From the NCBI GenBank assembly GCA_036971475.1, contig JBAIZL010000376.1, forward strand, positions 9,962,501 to 10,026,500: DNA of 64,000 bases. The letters run 5' to 3'. A model generated the notes under the pieces. It made no database searches. It saw only the letters and a program-made list of their open reading frames with translations, and was not told the DNA's origin. The position numbers were made by a program, and so were the translations under genes. Shown piece after piece: positions 35,225 to 47,700 of this stretch (its first letter is position 1; each line of letters starts with the position of its first letter). This stretch comes from Prosapia bicincta (taxonomy: Eukaryota; Arthropoda; Insecta; Hemiptera; Cercopidae).

Positions 35225-35530
35225 TGAATCTAACCTGTCTACAAACGTGGGCTTTGTTGGGGATTTATTTCGAAAAAAAACCCGATTATAATATTTCCAT
35301 AAAAAAAAGTGGGAAGGGGATTGACAACGCCGAAGGGAGAGTTTATTGAATTACCCCCGTTCGATGCAGCCTTCATTAGTTTTCATTAGGAGGAAGGGGG
35401 GAGTGATGTTTTATTAAAACGGCAGAACGGAGCGAAATGGGGGGAAGGGAGTCCTAATTATCGAGCCGCGCAAATTGGCACTTAACTACCTAAAGTGTGG
35501 TCTATCGTACCGTCGGCTTCCGCCATTTTG
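35225..35530. promoter_or_regulatory. Candidate conserved non-coding island
   Basis: A distinctive patch has G-rich purine tracts (GGGAAGGGGATTGACAACG, GGAGGAAGGGGGGAGTGATG) and homeodomain-type cores (TTCATTAGTTTTCATTAGG, CCTAATTATCGAGCCG). It is non-repetitive in the window and not coding. Clusters like this within long introns of developmental genes are often enhancers. The inference rests on composition only. Confidence 0.3.
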
Positions 35531-36494
35531 AAGTTATACGATCAAATAAATTATATTTTTGAAGTAATGTTTAAAATTAAATTTCGAAAATTATTTTCAT
35601 ATCTTCCGTTGGGTAAAATTTAAAGGGACATATTTAAAACTAAATAAAATTCTACAAAAAAAGCATAAAGTTGGGAAGGTAAGATTTAAAAAAATATATT
35701 TAAATTATAATAATTTAAAATATTAATAAGTTGATGAAATATAAGGACAAACATAAGCACTCGAATATTTGCTGAGCGGGGCAAAAACACCCCGAAAGAT
35801 ACTTGGTTCATCTTACATAAGCGACTCCGAATATTCCTCACCCCTGGTACCAATGGACCGATACACCCCTTCCTCGGTCTACCTTCGCTTCTTGGTAGCG
35901 GCTGGACACCTCTCTTCACTCAGGTTGAGGTTAGGTTTACTATGTTTGCACAAACGCGATTTCATTATTTTCCCTATCCCTAGTATCAGGAGATAATTAC
36001 CCTACAAAATATTATTTCCTCCTTCCTACAAAGGAGGTGTTTTACGATCCCGATAGAAGGTAACTAAATGATCCCCACTAAATCCTCCAACAGACTTTTA
36101 TACTACTCGCTTAATCATACCTGTATACTCAATCCTTTTCCATCCTTCTTAAAATCCGATAGTCTTACTGAGCGATCGCTTTAAACTACAACTCTTTCCT
36201 TACAGATAGATCAATAATTCCGTATGACCCAATGCATACAACTTCGCCCATGTAATATCATACTGCTTCCATATAACCCTGAGCAGAGGGTTTATTATTC
36301 ACAAAGAACCACATTATCTTCATAAACAATATAATTAATTGCTTCAAAACATTTTTTTAATAACTGATGGGATGTGTAGGCAAGTATGTTTCAATAAAAA
36401 GGCGTGTGAATCGGCTTTGATTAACTTTATCTCAAAGTGCCAATTCCTTACAAAATAACTGTCGAAAGCAAACGTTTTAACAAAGTATTCCAAG
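35531..36494. other. No recognised feature
   Basis: Short open frames on both strands at 35686-35996 overlap each other and have no motif or splice support. Nothing else is seen. Confidence 0.4.
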
Positions 36495-36507
36495 TCATAT
36501 AATAACT

Positions 36508-36693
36508 TATTACACTTTTGCTATTACTTGCGACCAGACTTTTTGTTAGCTAAAGGTTGTTAAATTGTTAACTTACACTTGGAGGAAACGTTTTCGTCTT
36601 ACGACTTCTTCAGCATCGTATTTTTGCCGCTAGGATTACCTAGTTAACAAAAAGTCTGGTAGCAAGTAATAGCAAAAGTGTAATAAGTAGATT
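36508..36693 (-). mobile_element. Foldback element family C, copy with 13-bp target duplication
   Basis: The arms TATTACACTTTTGCTATTAC and GTAATAGCAAAAGTGTAATA, with inner AGACTTTTTGTTAGCTA/TAGTTAACAAAAAGTCT, form a palindrome of about 186 bp. Flanks TCATATAATAACT (36495-36507) and TCATATAACAACT (36694-36706) differ at one base. On the minus strand the module at 36591-36613 reads CTGAAGA, A, stem GTC/GAC with a GTAA loop, then GAAAACG, an intact version of the one at 9895. Confidence 0.75.
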
Positions 36694-36706
36694 TCATATA
36701 ACAACT

Positions 36707-39700
36707 CATTAGATGCGTTCAGGGTGAACTAAAGATTTTCTAAATACGTTTTATTGGCGGTGAGTCATACAATCGAAACGTATTACACACTGTAAACGTT
36801 CTACAGAAGTTTTTGTCCCATGAAATATGTACGGTCACTGGATCTTCCGAGCGACCCGGAGACATAATATGTGCATGATTGGATTCGTATAATGAAACAA
36901 ATTGTTTACGTAGTGTGGATGTGTAACACGAGCCGTGAAGGGTAAGTGGTGGCGTTTTAGTCATTGGACACCCTGACAGGAGGCATTATACGGATTAACT
37001 GACGTTCACTTAGAATAGAAATGTTTTTGAAAAGTCGTTTTTTCATTTATTGATAATAAAATAAAATATATTGTTCGACTAATTAATAGCAGAACTTTAA
37101 GTATTAGTATTAAACAAGCAAGACGTTAGTAGATTAAGGTTGCAACTCAAAGAATGTTTTTATGATAAACTTTAGAGACAGTTAGATGCAAGAATTATTG
37201 AAGCTCTTCCTATGCTTCCATAAATGTAGTAACAATGCTCTATTATTGAAATTACAATATATAAAGTAGGTACTATTCAATAATATATAGAAGAAATAGA
37301 TAACGTGTTATATACGACTGATACATCAATTTAAACACTGATTGAATAGCCGAAATATATTCTTAGCTAAAGTTCTTTCAAAATTGTGTTTTCATATATA
37401 GCGAAGGGGAGGTAGGCTGGCGGTCCGCTGTACTATTCATTTAGTCATGTAACTGCGTACCACCCAAACTAAACACATTAAACCAATACAAAGTGTGCAA
37501 CAGTACAAAAAGGTTAGTTTTCTTATAAAGTGTCTTGTTTAATCCAGCTGTAAGTCCTTTATAAGTTCGTTTAATACCTTAGAGCGAATAAAATGTCAAA
37601 ACCTGATAATTATCAGGAATCTATAACAATAAACAAGAGTTAATGTTTTTGGTCTTGAACTACGAGCCAACCGTGAAAAAGGCTAATCACGCGTTACCCG
37701 ACAGGTCCTCTAGTTCTAATCGTACAGCAAAAGTAAACAATCGATTTGCTTTGAAACAAAACAGTTATTCTCTTTGATCTGATAATACAGTTCGTATTAG
37801 GAACTAATAATTCCTATCTACATATCCGACTCGGTGTTTCACTACGATTGCACTGAGAATAACAAATTTTACTGCGCATACGTGTCATGAATCCTTTCTA
37901 ACAAGAGAACTACTTGTTCACTATACTATAACACACGTACGTTATACAAGTTACTCATCCTTAATTTCTAATGTGGCTTATAAAGTACACACTTCTCCAT
38001 GACTCCAATAGAGAGTAGGTTTACATAATGTAAGCAGAGGCCAAATTCCCTTACTAGCGGGCTATTATTTTCCTACTTTGAACATAGCAATAAATCAAAT
38101 CTAGTGTAAGAACTATTTAAGCGGAAATAACACTGTGGTTTTCTCCTTTGACCACACACAAACTTGTCTACCCTAGCACATCCAGTAGCACCAACTGTGA
38201 AATATTTCCTTTCCCAACCCTTAAAAAACCATCATTACAATTTCTAATTTTATGGTTACAATTATTAATTTAAAAAAATATCCTACCATGCTACGTAAAT
38301 ATGCATACGAGTTTGAACCTAGAAATATTTAAGTTCGTTCTACGTTGTGCCAACAGATTAATTCAAAACGTCGGAAATGAATACAAGACAATGGCACAAC
38401 ACTGAAAACCACACATATTATAGAGATTTTACAAGTATTATTCAAGTAGTTTCAATAAAAATTTTATTTTAAAAATTATTTTGTGACATTTCCATACTTT
38501 GAAAAGTATGTTAGCTATATTTGCGAGTAAAAAAAATCGAGCGCTAAACAAAAAGCAGATTTTTATTAAATTATTTTAATCGACAAAGTAATGCTGCTCT
38601 GCTGTGTAGATGTTTCAAATTTATAAAGCATTCACAATTTATTCCAGTTTACAATCTGCGTGCAGTAATGTCTGTAAAAACACAATTATTGCAAAAATGT
38701 TTGCAACATGGCATTTCCGTGACATTAATTAGTATAATTAATCTGATTTAATTGTACGTTAATGACTATAGTTAATGGAATAAATTAATATTAATAATAT
38801 ATGTGCAATAATATGTGTTTAATATTACAATAACATTGTGCAACTGTGACGCAAAACTAGTGTTCACATCTTATGGGTGATTCCAGCCAATGTCTTTAAT
38901 GTCCGGGCGGGGAATATAAGGGAACAACCTCCGTACAGTAAAGTTGTGTTTAGCCTCAGAAGAAAAGAAGCGTGTCCGGAAGGTGTAAGACGCTAAGGTA
39001 CAGGAAGAAAAGGACATGGTGAAGCCTCGGAAATGAAGAAACTGGATACCCAGAAACGGGAGTGTGGTGTTTTAATAGTCAACGTGGTTTGTGTTTGAGG
39101 AAGCTAAGGTTTAATTATGGTGAGTTCTATTTGATTACTAAGCATAATCAGATCATGTTTTCAAATATAGGTAGGTACCTTTCCTTAAACAAGTACAGTA
39201 CATATGTGACTTCTGACTTTGGAGAAACTGGTTGCAATTTCTTGTCTACAGCGAAAGACCAAAGGGGAGGTAGGATTCGGTCGCCAAAAGGATTTCCTTG
39301 TCGTCGTATCCGCGTGCAAGGAATATTCTGAATACGTTGACAATAACAAGCGAAATAACTGAATTTTCTAAAAATAAGAGTACTTAAAAGTTTAACTGCT
39401 AGAATAGTATTTCCGGCTGAAGACTATTTTAATTTTCCTTCAGGATCTTTATTACGTCCTACTTATATTCCTAATACCTTCTTACATTCTGGAAGGCTAC
39501 GCTCATCTCATACGTTTATCAACATTTGAAAAACAATGCAATTTACGCATTTCCACATTTTGAGGCGTCAGTTGTTTTTTTATTTTTAATTTGACTCTAT
39601 GGTAGTTATATTTGTAAGAAGTTGACAATTTAGCACTCTTGGACAGTTTTTCCACACTTACAGTAAATGCTATGTTTCGGGTGAAAATGAAAACATCGAG

Positions 39701-41727
39701 GAAAAAGAAACAGATATATTACCAAAGGGAAATACGTGTTTGGAAGTGATAATCCTATTTTCCATCAAAATCATCATGAGAAACGGTTCTGACAAAGAGG
39801 TAAATTAATGAAATTACATTAATTCAAAATAATAAGACAATATACAAAAGTCCCATGTGCGATAGGCTAATACAAACACTTTAATGCCTTAATATAAAAA
39901 GCAAAATCTAAAGCTTTCAACGTGTCAAAACATTGCCAATATTCCATTATACCCATTATAGTGCATTAATGAAATTAATATTCTTTTGACACCTTGTAAT
40001 AAAGATTTAGATCGCTGACATTTGTAAATACAGACGTAAATCAACATGAACGAGGAAAAAGAAATATTATGACACATAAAAATTTACTCAAATAATATTT
40101 GACATTATCGAGTCAAATATATCAACAAGCAATGCATTAACAAATTGCCTGGATTAGAGGGCTGTCCGCGTCCCTCAACCCCGGGGTGATCGTCGATGAT
40201 AATTTGTCGGTTTATGGCCAGAATTAATGAAAATGTATTGATTTAGTAGAGCATTAGATGCTAGTGTTACCACGAGCGACAAGCAAGCAAATGCAATAAT
40301 ATTATATTAAAATCAAGTTATGTACATATGTACATCCTTTCAGGTAAGGGAAATGGGACACTGAGTATGGTCACGTACAAGCAACCTGAGATTCCCCCTT
40401 AACATCCAGTACTAAAGAAAATTCACACGTAATTCTGCGATCTTCTCGCCTAAAAAGCCCAAACCTCAAACAAATAACGTGCATTTTTGCCATCGGAGAA
40501 AACAACTGTTAGGAGTCCTAAAGGGCTTGGCGACTACGTCATCAGACATTTAAAGGATAATTGAAAAAAAACAGAACCGACTTTAAAAAAAACCCGAATA
40601 TATAATTTTTACTTACTAAAAAGTAAAAAATAATTTTCCAATAACGAAAACATAAATGATGATAAGTTTATTATCCACAAAATGTTGAAGTCGGCACCGA
40701 ATTTCATACTTAGACTCATATTTAACATACTGAACGTAAAAAATAAAGGAGTATTACGTGATGTTGGAGCTCCTTGTCATGTAGATTAACAAATTATGAT
40801 ATAGGCCTACACACAGGCTATTCAATCATTTCTTCCATACATTTTTATTATAGATACATTAAAAGAAATTTATTAAATTTACGATACAAAAGGATTAAGG
40901 AGATATGATCTCTTTTATTTATAAGCATCTATTAGTATTCAAATTCCATGTAAGTCATTCAAAAAAAGGTAGAACTGTCCGCAATCTATATATCTGAGCG
41001 AAACATATGAAATCACATATTGTATGATCTTTGCCGATAACAAAGATTATCGTTCCGCATACATTAATAATATCGAATACATGAAATTCTTGTATCGTAA
41101 GAAGATTCCATCATTAGCTATAATTAGTAATGGGAAATCAAGTAATCAAAAAGTTGATTCTTTAGGAAATGTTTGGAATGGATTTGATGGATTAGCAAAT
41201 AGCAGGCATAATTGCGGTTCCCTCTTTCATCTGCAAGAAAAATCACTTTTATCGGTTGAATAATTCCAAAGTTATCGTGAAACAAACAGACAAAAAATAC
41301 ATACGGATCGAATACAGAACCTCTGTAAAAATGTAGTGTTACCAACATAAAAGTTACAAGAATAAAAAACCGATGAGCACTCTAAAGATGCTAAACCTTT
41401 CTTTGCTTCTAGTGACGAGGTGTAAAACTTTCTAATTCTTTCCTTACCGTTTGACTATAATGCTCTTAAAATAATGAAAAAAGTCCCAAATATAGGAGGA
41501 ATCGATGTAGCTCCCTGACCCAGGACGTGGGGAAGAATTCACGCGTGCACAATTTCATATTTGAAAAACGCCAATATATTTATATGTATAAATAAATACG
41601 TAGACAGATATGGACACGATTAAGACATTAAACTCCCAGCCAGGAAATATAGTGAAAGGTAATGGCAATTATCACGATCGCACTAATAAAGTAAACCTAT
41701 TCCCTACCCGATGGATTCCATTAGAGC
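36707..41727. other. Non-coding stretch with scattered GC-richer patches
   Basis: No gene is supported. Patches at 38870-39060 and 40145-40240 (GGCTGTCCGCGTCCCTCAAC, CCCCGGGGTGATCG) are less AT-rich and non-repetitive and may be regulatory. A splice-like TTTAGCCTCAG...GTGTAAG pair at about 38950-38987 would bound a 26-nt exon but is unsupported. The remaining sequence is AT-rich and featureless to me. Confidence 0.4.
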
Positions 41728-42013
41728 ATTGGTTCCCAAACTGGGGGACGTGAAAGCAAGTCAGGGGGTGCGCGAGATCAGTTGGAAAGTACTAAAAATT
41801 AAATATATTTAATATTACATTAACAAACTTGATCTTGCTAATGACTTGGATTGTGCCCTTACTAAAATACAACCTCAAATGGGTATGCTAGTGAAATAAA
41901 TTCAAGCTCATCCATCTCACTAAAAGATTTTCCTCTTATCAGTTGAAATGTATTATAAAATTAAAACTTGAAATGTTATATCATGTATCTTGTGAAAATA
42001 TGACTCAATAAAT

Positions 42014-42084
<71 letters not shown>

Positions 42085-42208
42085 ATTCTTTGTCATATGC
42101 CCGTACAATTTACATATATTTATATTATAGTGTTAAGTTAAGGGAGGCGTTAAGAGGATATCATCTCAAGAGGAGAGGAGAGTAGATTCAAAAATTTGGA
42201 AACCCCTG
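41728..42208. mobile_element. 481-bp hAT-type non-autonomous element with 8-bp target duplication
   Basis: The left end CATTGGTTCCCAAACTGGGG and the right end, whose complement is CAGGGGTTTCCAAATTTT, are imperfect inverted repeats of the hAT (Charlie-like) type. Both flanks carry CATTAGAG (41720-41727 and 42209-42216). The left subterminal GGGGGTGCGCGAG is also typical of hAT ends. There is no transposase inside. A pure (TA)n tract fills 42021-42081. Confidence 0.85.
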
Positions 42209-42216
42209 CATTAGAG

Positions 42217-43230
42217 GTCTTCTCGTTATACTATTGGTTTTTAAGAGTAAATAAATATTCTGTTACGTTCTATAATACGTTTCTGGCTTTACCTTTTACC
42301 CAGTTAATAGGTGTTTTTAATAATAAAGCAAACTTCTTGAGGCGACTCATGTCCATTATCTAAGCCAAGTCTAAATCATACGGTTTATTTTTATAGTTTA
42401 TAGATTTAAAACGTTATAAAAACATACTTAGAAACTGTAAAAATATAATACTGTATCAAGAATAGAAATAAGATATAACTGACTTTAAAATTTACTGCCA
42501 ACAATAATGGCTAACTTTATCTAGAACCACCGCCAGAAAATAATTTACCTTAAAGGAGCCATGAGTTACAAACGTTTGGTAACCGTTCCGAACCCTCTTT
42601 TGTAGAAAAATAATTTGTGAAAATAAATATCGGAAAAGAGAAAAATTATAGTAGACGAAGAAAGGCATGTTGCTCATCTAAAGATAAAATTACACCAATG
42701 TGTCAGGATTCCCATTCTTACGGATAAACTTGCTCAAGAGAATTTTGCCAATGTGTATTTGTATTGTTACACCTGTTTGTATATTGTGAGTGGAATGTGT
42801 TTCACAAAGGCAGCAAAGGCCTGTCAGCAAGTTCTGCTAGTTTGTTGCTGACTGACGTTGCTATAATAAAGGATTAGTAAGTCAGCAACGCCACATTACT
42901 ACACATCATCAACATTACGAGAATACTAATGCGGTGTTGTTCCCTACAACTGACATCATCCACCCTCATAAAGCAAGCTGACATATATTACTCGTCTTAG
43001 TTCTGAAAAAAAAATAATAATAAAAATAAATACGAATAATAATGTACTGTAGCAATAAGAAGTAGAAATAAGTAATGGACAAGAAATACGTCTAAAATAT
43101 ATTTTTTTAAATGAATAATTTATCTGGCGCGACGTATTTTTTTAAAAAGATTTATAAACCTAGGAGTTCGTGTAGAATTTTCTATTACAACATTAAGTGA
43201 GTATAGATTATTAATGCACGATTCAACAAT
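42217..43230. other. No recognised feature
   Basis: AT-rich unique sequence. TCAGCAA stretches near 42831-42886 form an imperfect inverted pair. No gene. Confidence 0.4.
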
Positions 43231-43801
43231 CCGTAGTACAAGCACCCGGAACTACGACAAATTGACGCATTGTGCGAATAACGCAAAGCAATGACGTAAT
43301 TCATGACTGTTATCAGTGATGACATGGATTTAATTCTCGTAAAAAGACAATGCGCTAGATAAGGTAAATCTAAAAATAAACATTCTGAAACCAAGAAGCG
43401 CATAATTACTGATTAGCTTTACTGTGCTGCCTAAGAGCGGGGCTTAGACGGATTAACCAAATAACCTGAAAAGATTTTAATTTCCACTTGAACATAGCGC
43501 CAGCACTGCAATAACCTTTCTATTCAAACGATTAAGACAGCTGGGGCACAACTCTTGCGCAGAACCTACACGGAAGCAATCAGACCAAAAATAAAAATAT
43601 GTGACTGATATCGAACCGAGTGAAAACAGTTCCCTGTACTTTCAAAACATCCCAATACTCTTTATAGTGTTCTTAGAGAACACTTCAAAACCCTGGAAAA
43701 TAAAGTAGGAGTAGATAAAAATAACAATGACAAAAGAACGTTATATCTGCACACTCAGTTATGCAAACGACGATTTGATAATCTTACAAGATGAAACATA
43801 C
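43231..43801 (-). repeat. 570-bp dispersed repeat E, inverted copy of 62650-63218
   Basis: The complement of this segment aligns end to end with 62650-63218 with scattered substitutions and small indels. Shared words are ATGTTTCATCTTGTA at one end and CCGTAGTACAAGC (complement) at the other, with AGCTGGGGCACAACTCTTGC between. Both copies keep similar open frames (SECLFLDLPYLAHCLFTRIK and so on). These follow from recent common origin and do not show coding. The class is unknown. Confidence 0.85.
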
Positions 43802-45521
43802 TTAGATATAAGATAAGAAAATAAAAGATGAATAGATGAAAATAGCTTGAAAATTAAATAAAAAAAATGAATGAACATAAACCAGCGAGGAACGTGGAAA
43901 GAAAAAAAAGGAAGAAGCAAATTAAAATAATAAGGTAAATGAATTTTAGGTCTCGTACCACAGCAGAAGCAATCAGAAGCGGCAAGACAAAAATAAAATT
44001 GAATAACAGATGCAATTTCAGTAAAATAACTTTCGTGCGCCTTCAAAACCACGAGATGACTGCTCTCTTTCATCTGTGTATACTTATGCTATCTCGTTTG
44101 TGTATAGGCCTATTTTCAAGCCCTAACCAACTTCGTGATTCATAGTGACAAACAGGGATGACTAAAAAGCAGAAGATCTCTTCGAGGAACGATGTTGTAA
44201 AAGATCACAAGATCATGGTGAGGCGAGTACTAACGAGGAACAATGGTCAAAAATTGCGTTGAAGGAAGCAAGACAGCGCTATAAATAAGCCATTTATACG
44301 CGCCAAAATCTCCTGAACATGATAAATTACGGCCTCAGTTCTTTAGTCAAGTTCAGTTGTAAAACACTTTGTCATTGTGACCTAAGGTAAAAACAATAAA
44401 GAACAACATAAGTGATTCTAAATCAACAAACTTTACTTGGACATTTATCAGCACGACTGAGCTGGAAGAAATCCAAAATGAAGAGTGATCGCTATGAATC
44501 AGCTACAAAATAATGTTACGATCTATGTATCAGAGTGTAAGCCAAGTAGAGTAGGAAATAAAAGTATTGTTTTGTGTTGCAACAGCTGTTCAGTGTCCAT
44601 CTGTGCACTAGTGCCTTTACGTACGTCTCTTTCTCTGCTCCTATATATTTACACCGTGTATTCTCCACACAACAGCAACGTTCTGTTTCCCATTCTTACA
44701 CTCAGGCACTATCACATAATTAAATACACTAACTATGGTAAAATCTAGTAATGTAATAAACAAAACATAAAAATACATTTTTGTATACCGTATGTAGGAG
44801 GAGAGTCAACTACTGAATTTATGCTAACTCGTATAAGAACTTCTAAAAAATATGGAATCTGTGAACTCATTTTTTTTTTAAAAGACAATTAACTTACAGA
44901 AAAAGCCCTTGTACGTATTTCATAGACTTACTGAAATAAATAACATACAAAAAAGCAAACAAATTATCATGTTTACATAGATTTACAAACAAGTTTATGA
45001 AATTTTTTTTTTAGTTATTTATTAAAAAAACATTTATGTTTAACTATTAAAATCTGTCATTTTTAATGTGTCTGTGTAATCTTTTGTTTTTTTCATACCA
45101 TGGAAAGTAAATTTATAAAGGCACAATGCCTGTATTTGAAAATTCAAAATCAAAAAGACAAAGGCATTCTATCAACGTTGATATATAAGCTATAAGTACC
45201 GACAACACTCGTGCATTAAAGAACCCGATTTACTCGGCATAAAATTACACAAACCTGAAGGTTGTTACCTAGTATCCGAAATGTACCGCTGGCAATAACA
45301 ATGTTTACAATAAATATATTGAGTATTTGTATTGTTATTTATAAAAATTACAATCAAAGAAATTCACTATCATCGCTTATTCGTAAGTGTAGTATAGTAT
45401 TAGAGTTGTAGATACTGCTTTTTAAATGTAGTTTATTTCGAGTAGAACAGAAATTCCTTATCGATACTTTTTTCAAAATCAAAAGTTACCGTTCTATTTA
45501 AAACAGTTATAGGCTCCTCCT
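43802..45521. other. No recognised feature
   Basis: AT-rich sequence with short open frames on both strands (43759-44145, 44485-44748) that lack motifs and splice support. I see nothing assignable. Confidence 0.4.
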
Positions 45522-47069
45522 AAACATCTCAGTGAATCTTGGTATCGCTACTGCTAAACTACTTCCGATTAGGTTCATATTACGATACTCATCATAATTC
45601 CCTGCACCCCCTCGTCGATTCGACAAGTACGAGTCCGCCGTTATTGTACAGTTCGATTCTCATACATCTCAGTGAATCTTGGTATCGCTACTGCTAAACT
45701 ACTTCCGATTAGGTTCATATTACGATACTCATCATAATTCCCTGCACCCCCTCGTCGATTCGACAAGTACGAGTCCGCCGTTATTGTACAGTTCGATTCT
45801 CATACATCTCAGTGAATCTTGGTATCGCTACTGCTAAACTACTTCCGATTAGGTTCATATTACGATACTCATCATAATCCCCTGCACCCCCTCGTCGATT
45901 CGACAAGTACGAGTCCGCCGTTATTGTACAGTTCGATTCTCATACATCTCAGTGAATCTTGGTATCGCTACTGCTAAACTACTTCCGATTAGGTTCATAT
46001 TACGATACTCATCATAATTCCCTGCACCCCCTCGTCGATTCGACAAGTACGAGTCCGCCGTTATTGTACAGTTCGATTCTCATACATCTCAGTGAATCTT
46101 GGTATCGCTACTGCTAAACTACTTCCGATTAGGTTCATATTACGATACTCATCATAATTCCCTGCACCCCCTCGTCGATTCGACAAGTACGAGTCCGCCG
46201 TTATTGTACAGTTCGATTCTCATACATCTCAGTAAATCTTGGTATCGCTACTGCTAAACTACTTCCGATTAGGTTCATATTACGATACTCATCATAATTC
46301 CCTGCACCCCCTCGTCGATTCGACAAGTACGAGTCCGCCGTTATTGTACAGTTCGATTCTCATACATCTCAGTGAATCTTGGTATCGCTACTGCTAAACT
46401 ACTTCCGATTAGGTTCATATTACGATACTCATCATAATCCCCTGCACCCCCTCGTCGATTCGACAAGTACGAGTCCGCCGTTATTGTACAGTTCGATTCT
46501 CATACATCTCAGTGAATCTTGGTATCGCTACTGCTAAACTACTTCCGATTAGGTTCATATTACGATACTCATCATAATCCCCTGCACCCCCTCGTCGATT
46601 CGACAAGTACGAGTCCGCCGTTATTGTACAGTTCGATTCTCATACATCTCAGTGAATCTTGGTATCGCTACTGCTAAACTACTTCCGATTAGGTTCATAT
46701 TACGATACTCATCATAATTCCCTGCACCCCCTCGTCGATTCGACAAGTACGAGTCCGCCGTTATTGTACAGTTCGATTCTCATACATCTCAGTGAATCTT
46801 GGTATCGCTACTGCTAAACTACTTCCGATTAGGTTCATATTACGATACTCATCATAATCCCCTGCACCCCCTCGTCGATTCGACAAGTACGAGTCCGCCG
46901 TTATTGTACAGTTCGATTCTCAGACATCTCAGTGAACCTTGGTATCGCTACTGCTAAACTACTTCCGATTAGGTTCATATTACGATACTCATCATAATCC
47001 CCTGCACCCCCTCGTCGATTCGACAAGTACGAGTCCGCCGTTATTGTACTGTTCGATTTTTAGACATCT
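45522..47069. repeat. 140-bp satellite array, eleven near-identical units
   Basis: Units start CATCTCAGTGAATCTTGGTA and repeat every 140 bp (45525, 45665, 45805 and on to 46925). Most differ by 0-2 bases. One variable site (ATAATTCCC or ATAATCCCC) reads T,T,C,T,T,T,C,C,T,C,C along the array. Each unit holds the 11-bp palindrome GTCGATTCGAC inside a CTCGT...ACGAG hairpin, and GTTCGATTCT, which resembles a Pol III B box. There is no open frame. The first and last units decay into unique flanks. Confidence 0.97.
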
Positions 47070-47479
47070 TAGTAATTCAAGCAAGAAAATCTGAAAACAT
47101 TAACCGATGGTACCAAACGTCATAGAAAGCGGTTACTTTTACGACAAAACTAAGTTGAAGACAATTTTCCTCTTTAACTTTGTACGTATAAGCTAAATAA
47201 ACCGGAAAATACAATATAAACATATGGTTAGCACAATTAAGCGCACGACGAAAACTAAATATGTACTAAAAGTGTATTTCAAACGCCACGTTTGAAACGA
47301 TAATGCATTGGGTGTTTTCTACGAGCGTCATTTTTCTCGTCAGAAGAAGCAAAATAGTCGTAGCTGCTACAAAAATCAACGTTTTCATTTCAAATTAAAT
47401 TTTACCAGTTACTGAAAAGGCTAATACCAACTGTCAGAAAATTAATTTACCAAGACAACTAAATCGGAGATCGCATAAA
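47070..47479. other. No recognised feature
   Basis: Unique AT-rich flank of the satellite. No motif or gene is seen. Confidence 0.4.
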
Positions 47480-47700
47480 GGAGGTGGTAACAATGGGCCT
47501 CGCCAGGACAATGGCAACAAAAGGACTTGCCTTCTTAGCTTTGTCTCCTGGGAAATCCTTGTAACATTGTTCGAGATTTATATCGACGGATTTAATTATG
47601 TTAATTCAATCTGCTCCAAGGTTACAGGTGTAAAGTGGGGTATTTAAGTTAATTAGAGGCAAACACAAGGAAATTCGTTGACGTAAAATAACGGAGAGTA
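47480..47700. promoter_or_regulatory. Candidate conserved non-coding island
   Basis: A GC-richer non-repetitive patch includes GGAGGTGGTAACAATGGGCC, GGACAATGGCAACAAAAGG (Sox-type ACAATGG twice), TTTAATTATGTTAATTC and AAGTTAATTAGAGG (homeodomain-type cores). Clustering of Sox and homeodomain cores without coding potential suggests an enhancer. Conservation is untested. Confidence 0.3.

Noticed and set aside
38951..38987. 26-nt plus-strand micro-exon
   Set aside because: An acceptor-like and a donor-like site are present, but such pairs are common by chance and no flanking exons exist.
45522..47069. Regular 140-bp repeats as a CRISPR array
   Set aside because: The whole unit is repeated with no unique spacers, there are no cas genes, and the genome is eukaryotic. 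It is a satellite.
45522..47069. tRNA-derived or Pol III genes in the satellite
   Set aside because: GTTCGATTCT resembles a B box, but no A box at a suitable distance, no cloverleaf and no T-run terminator are present.
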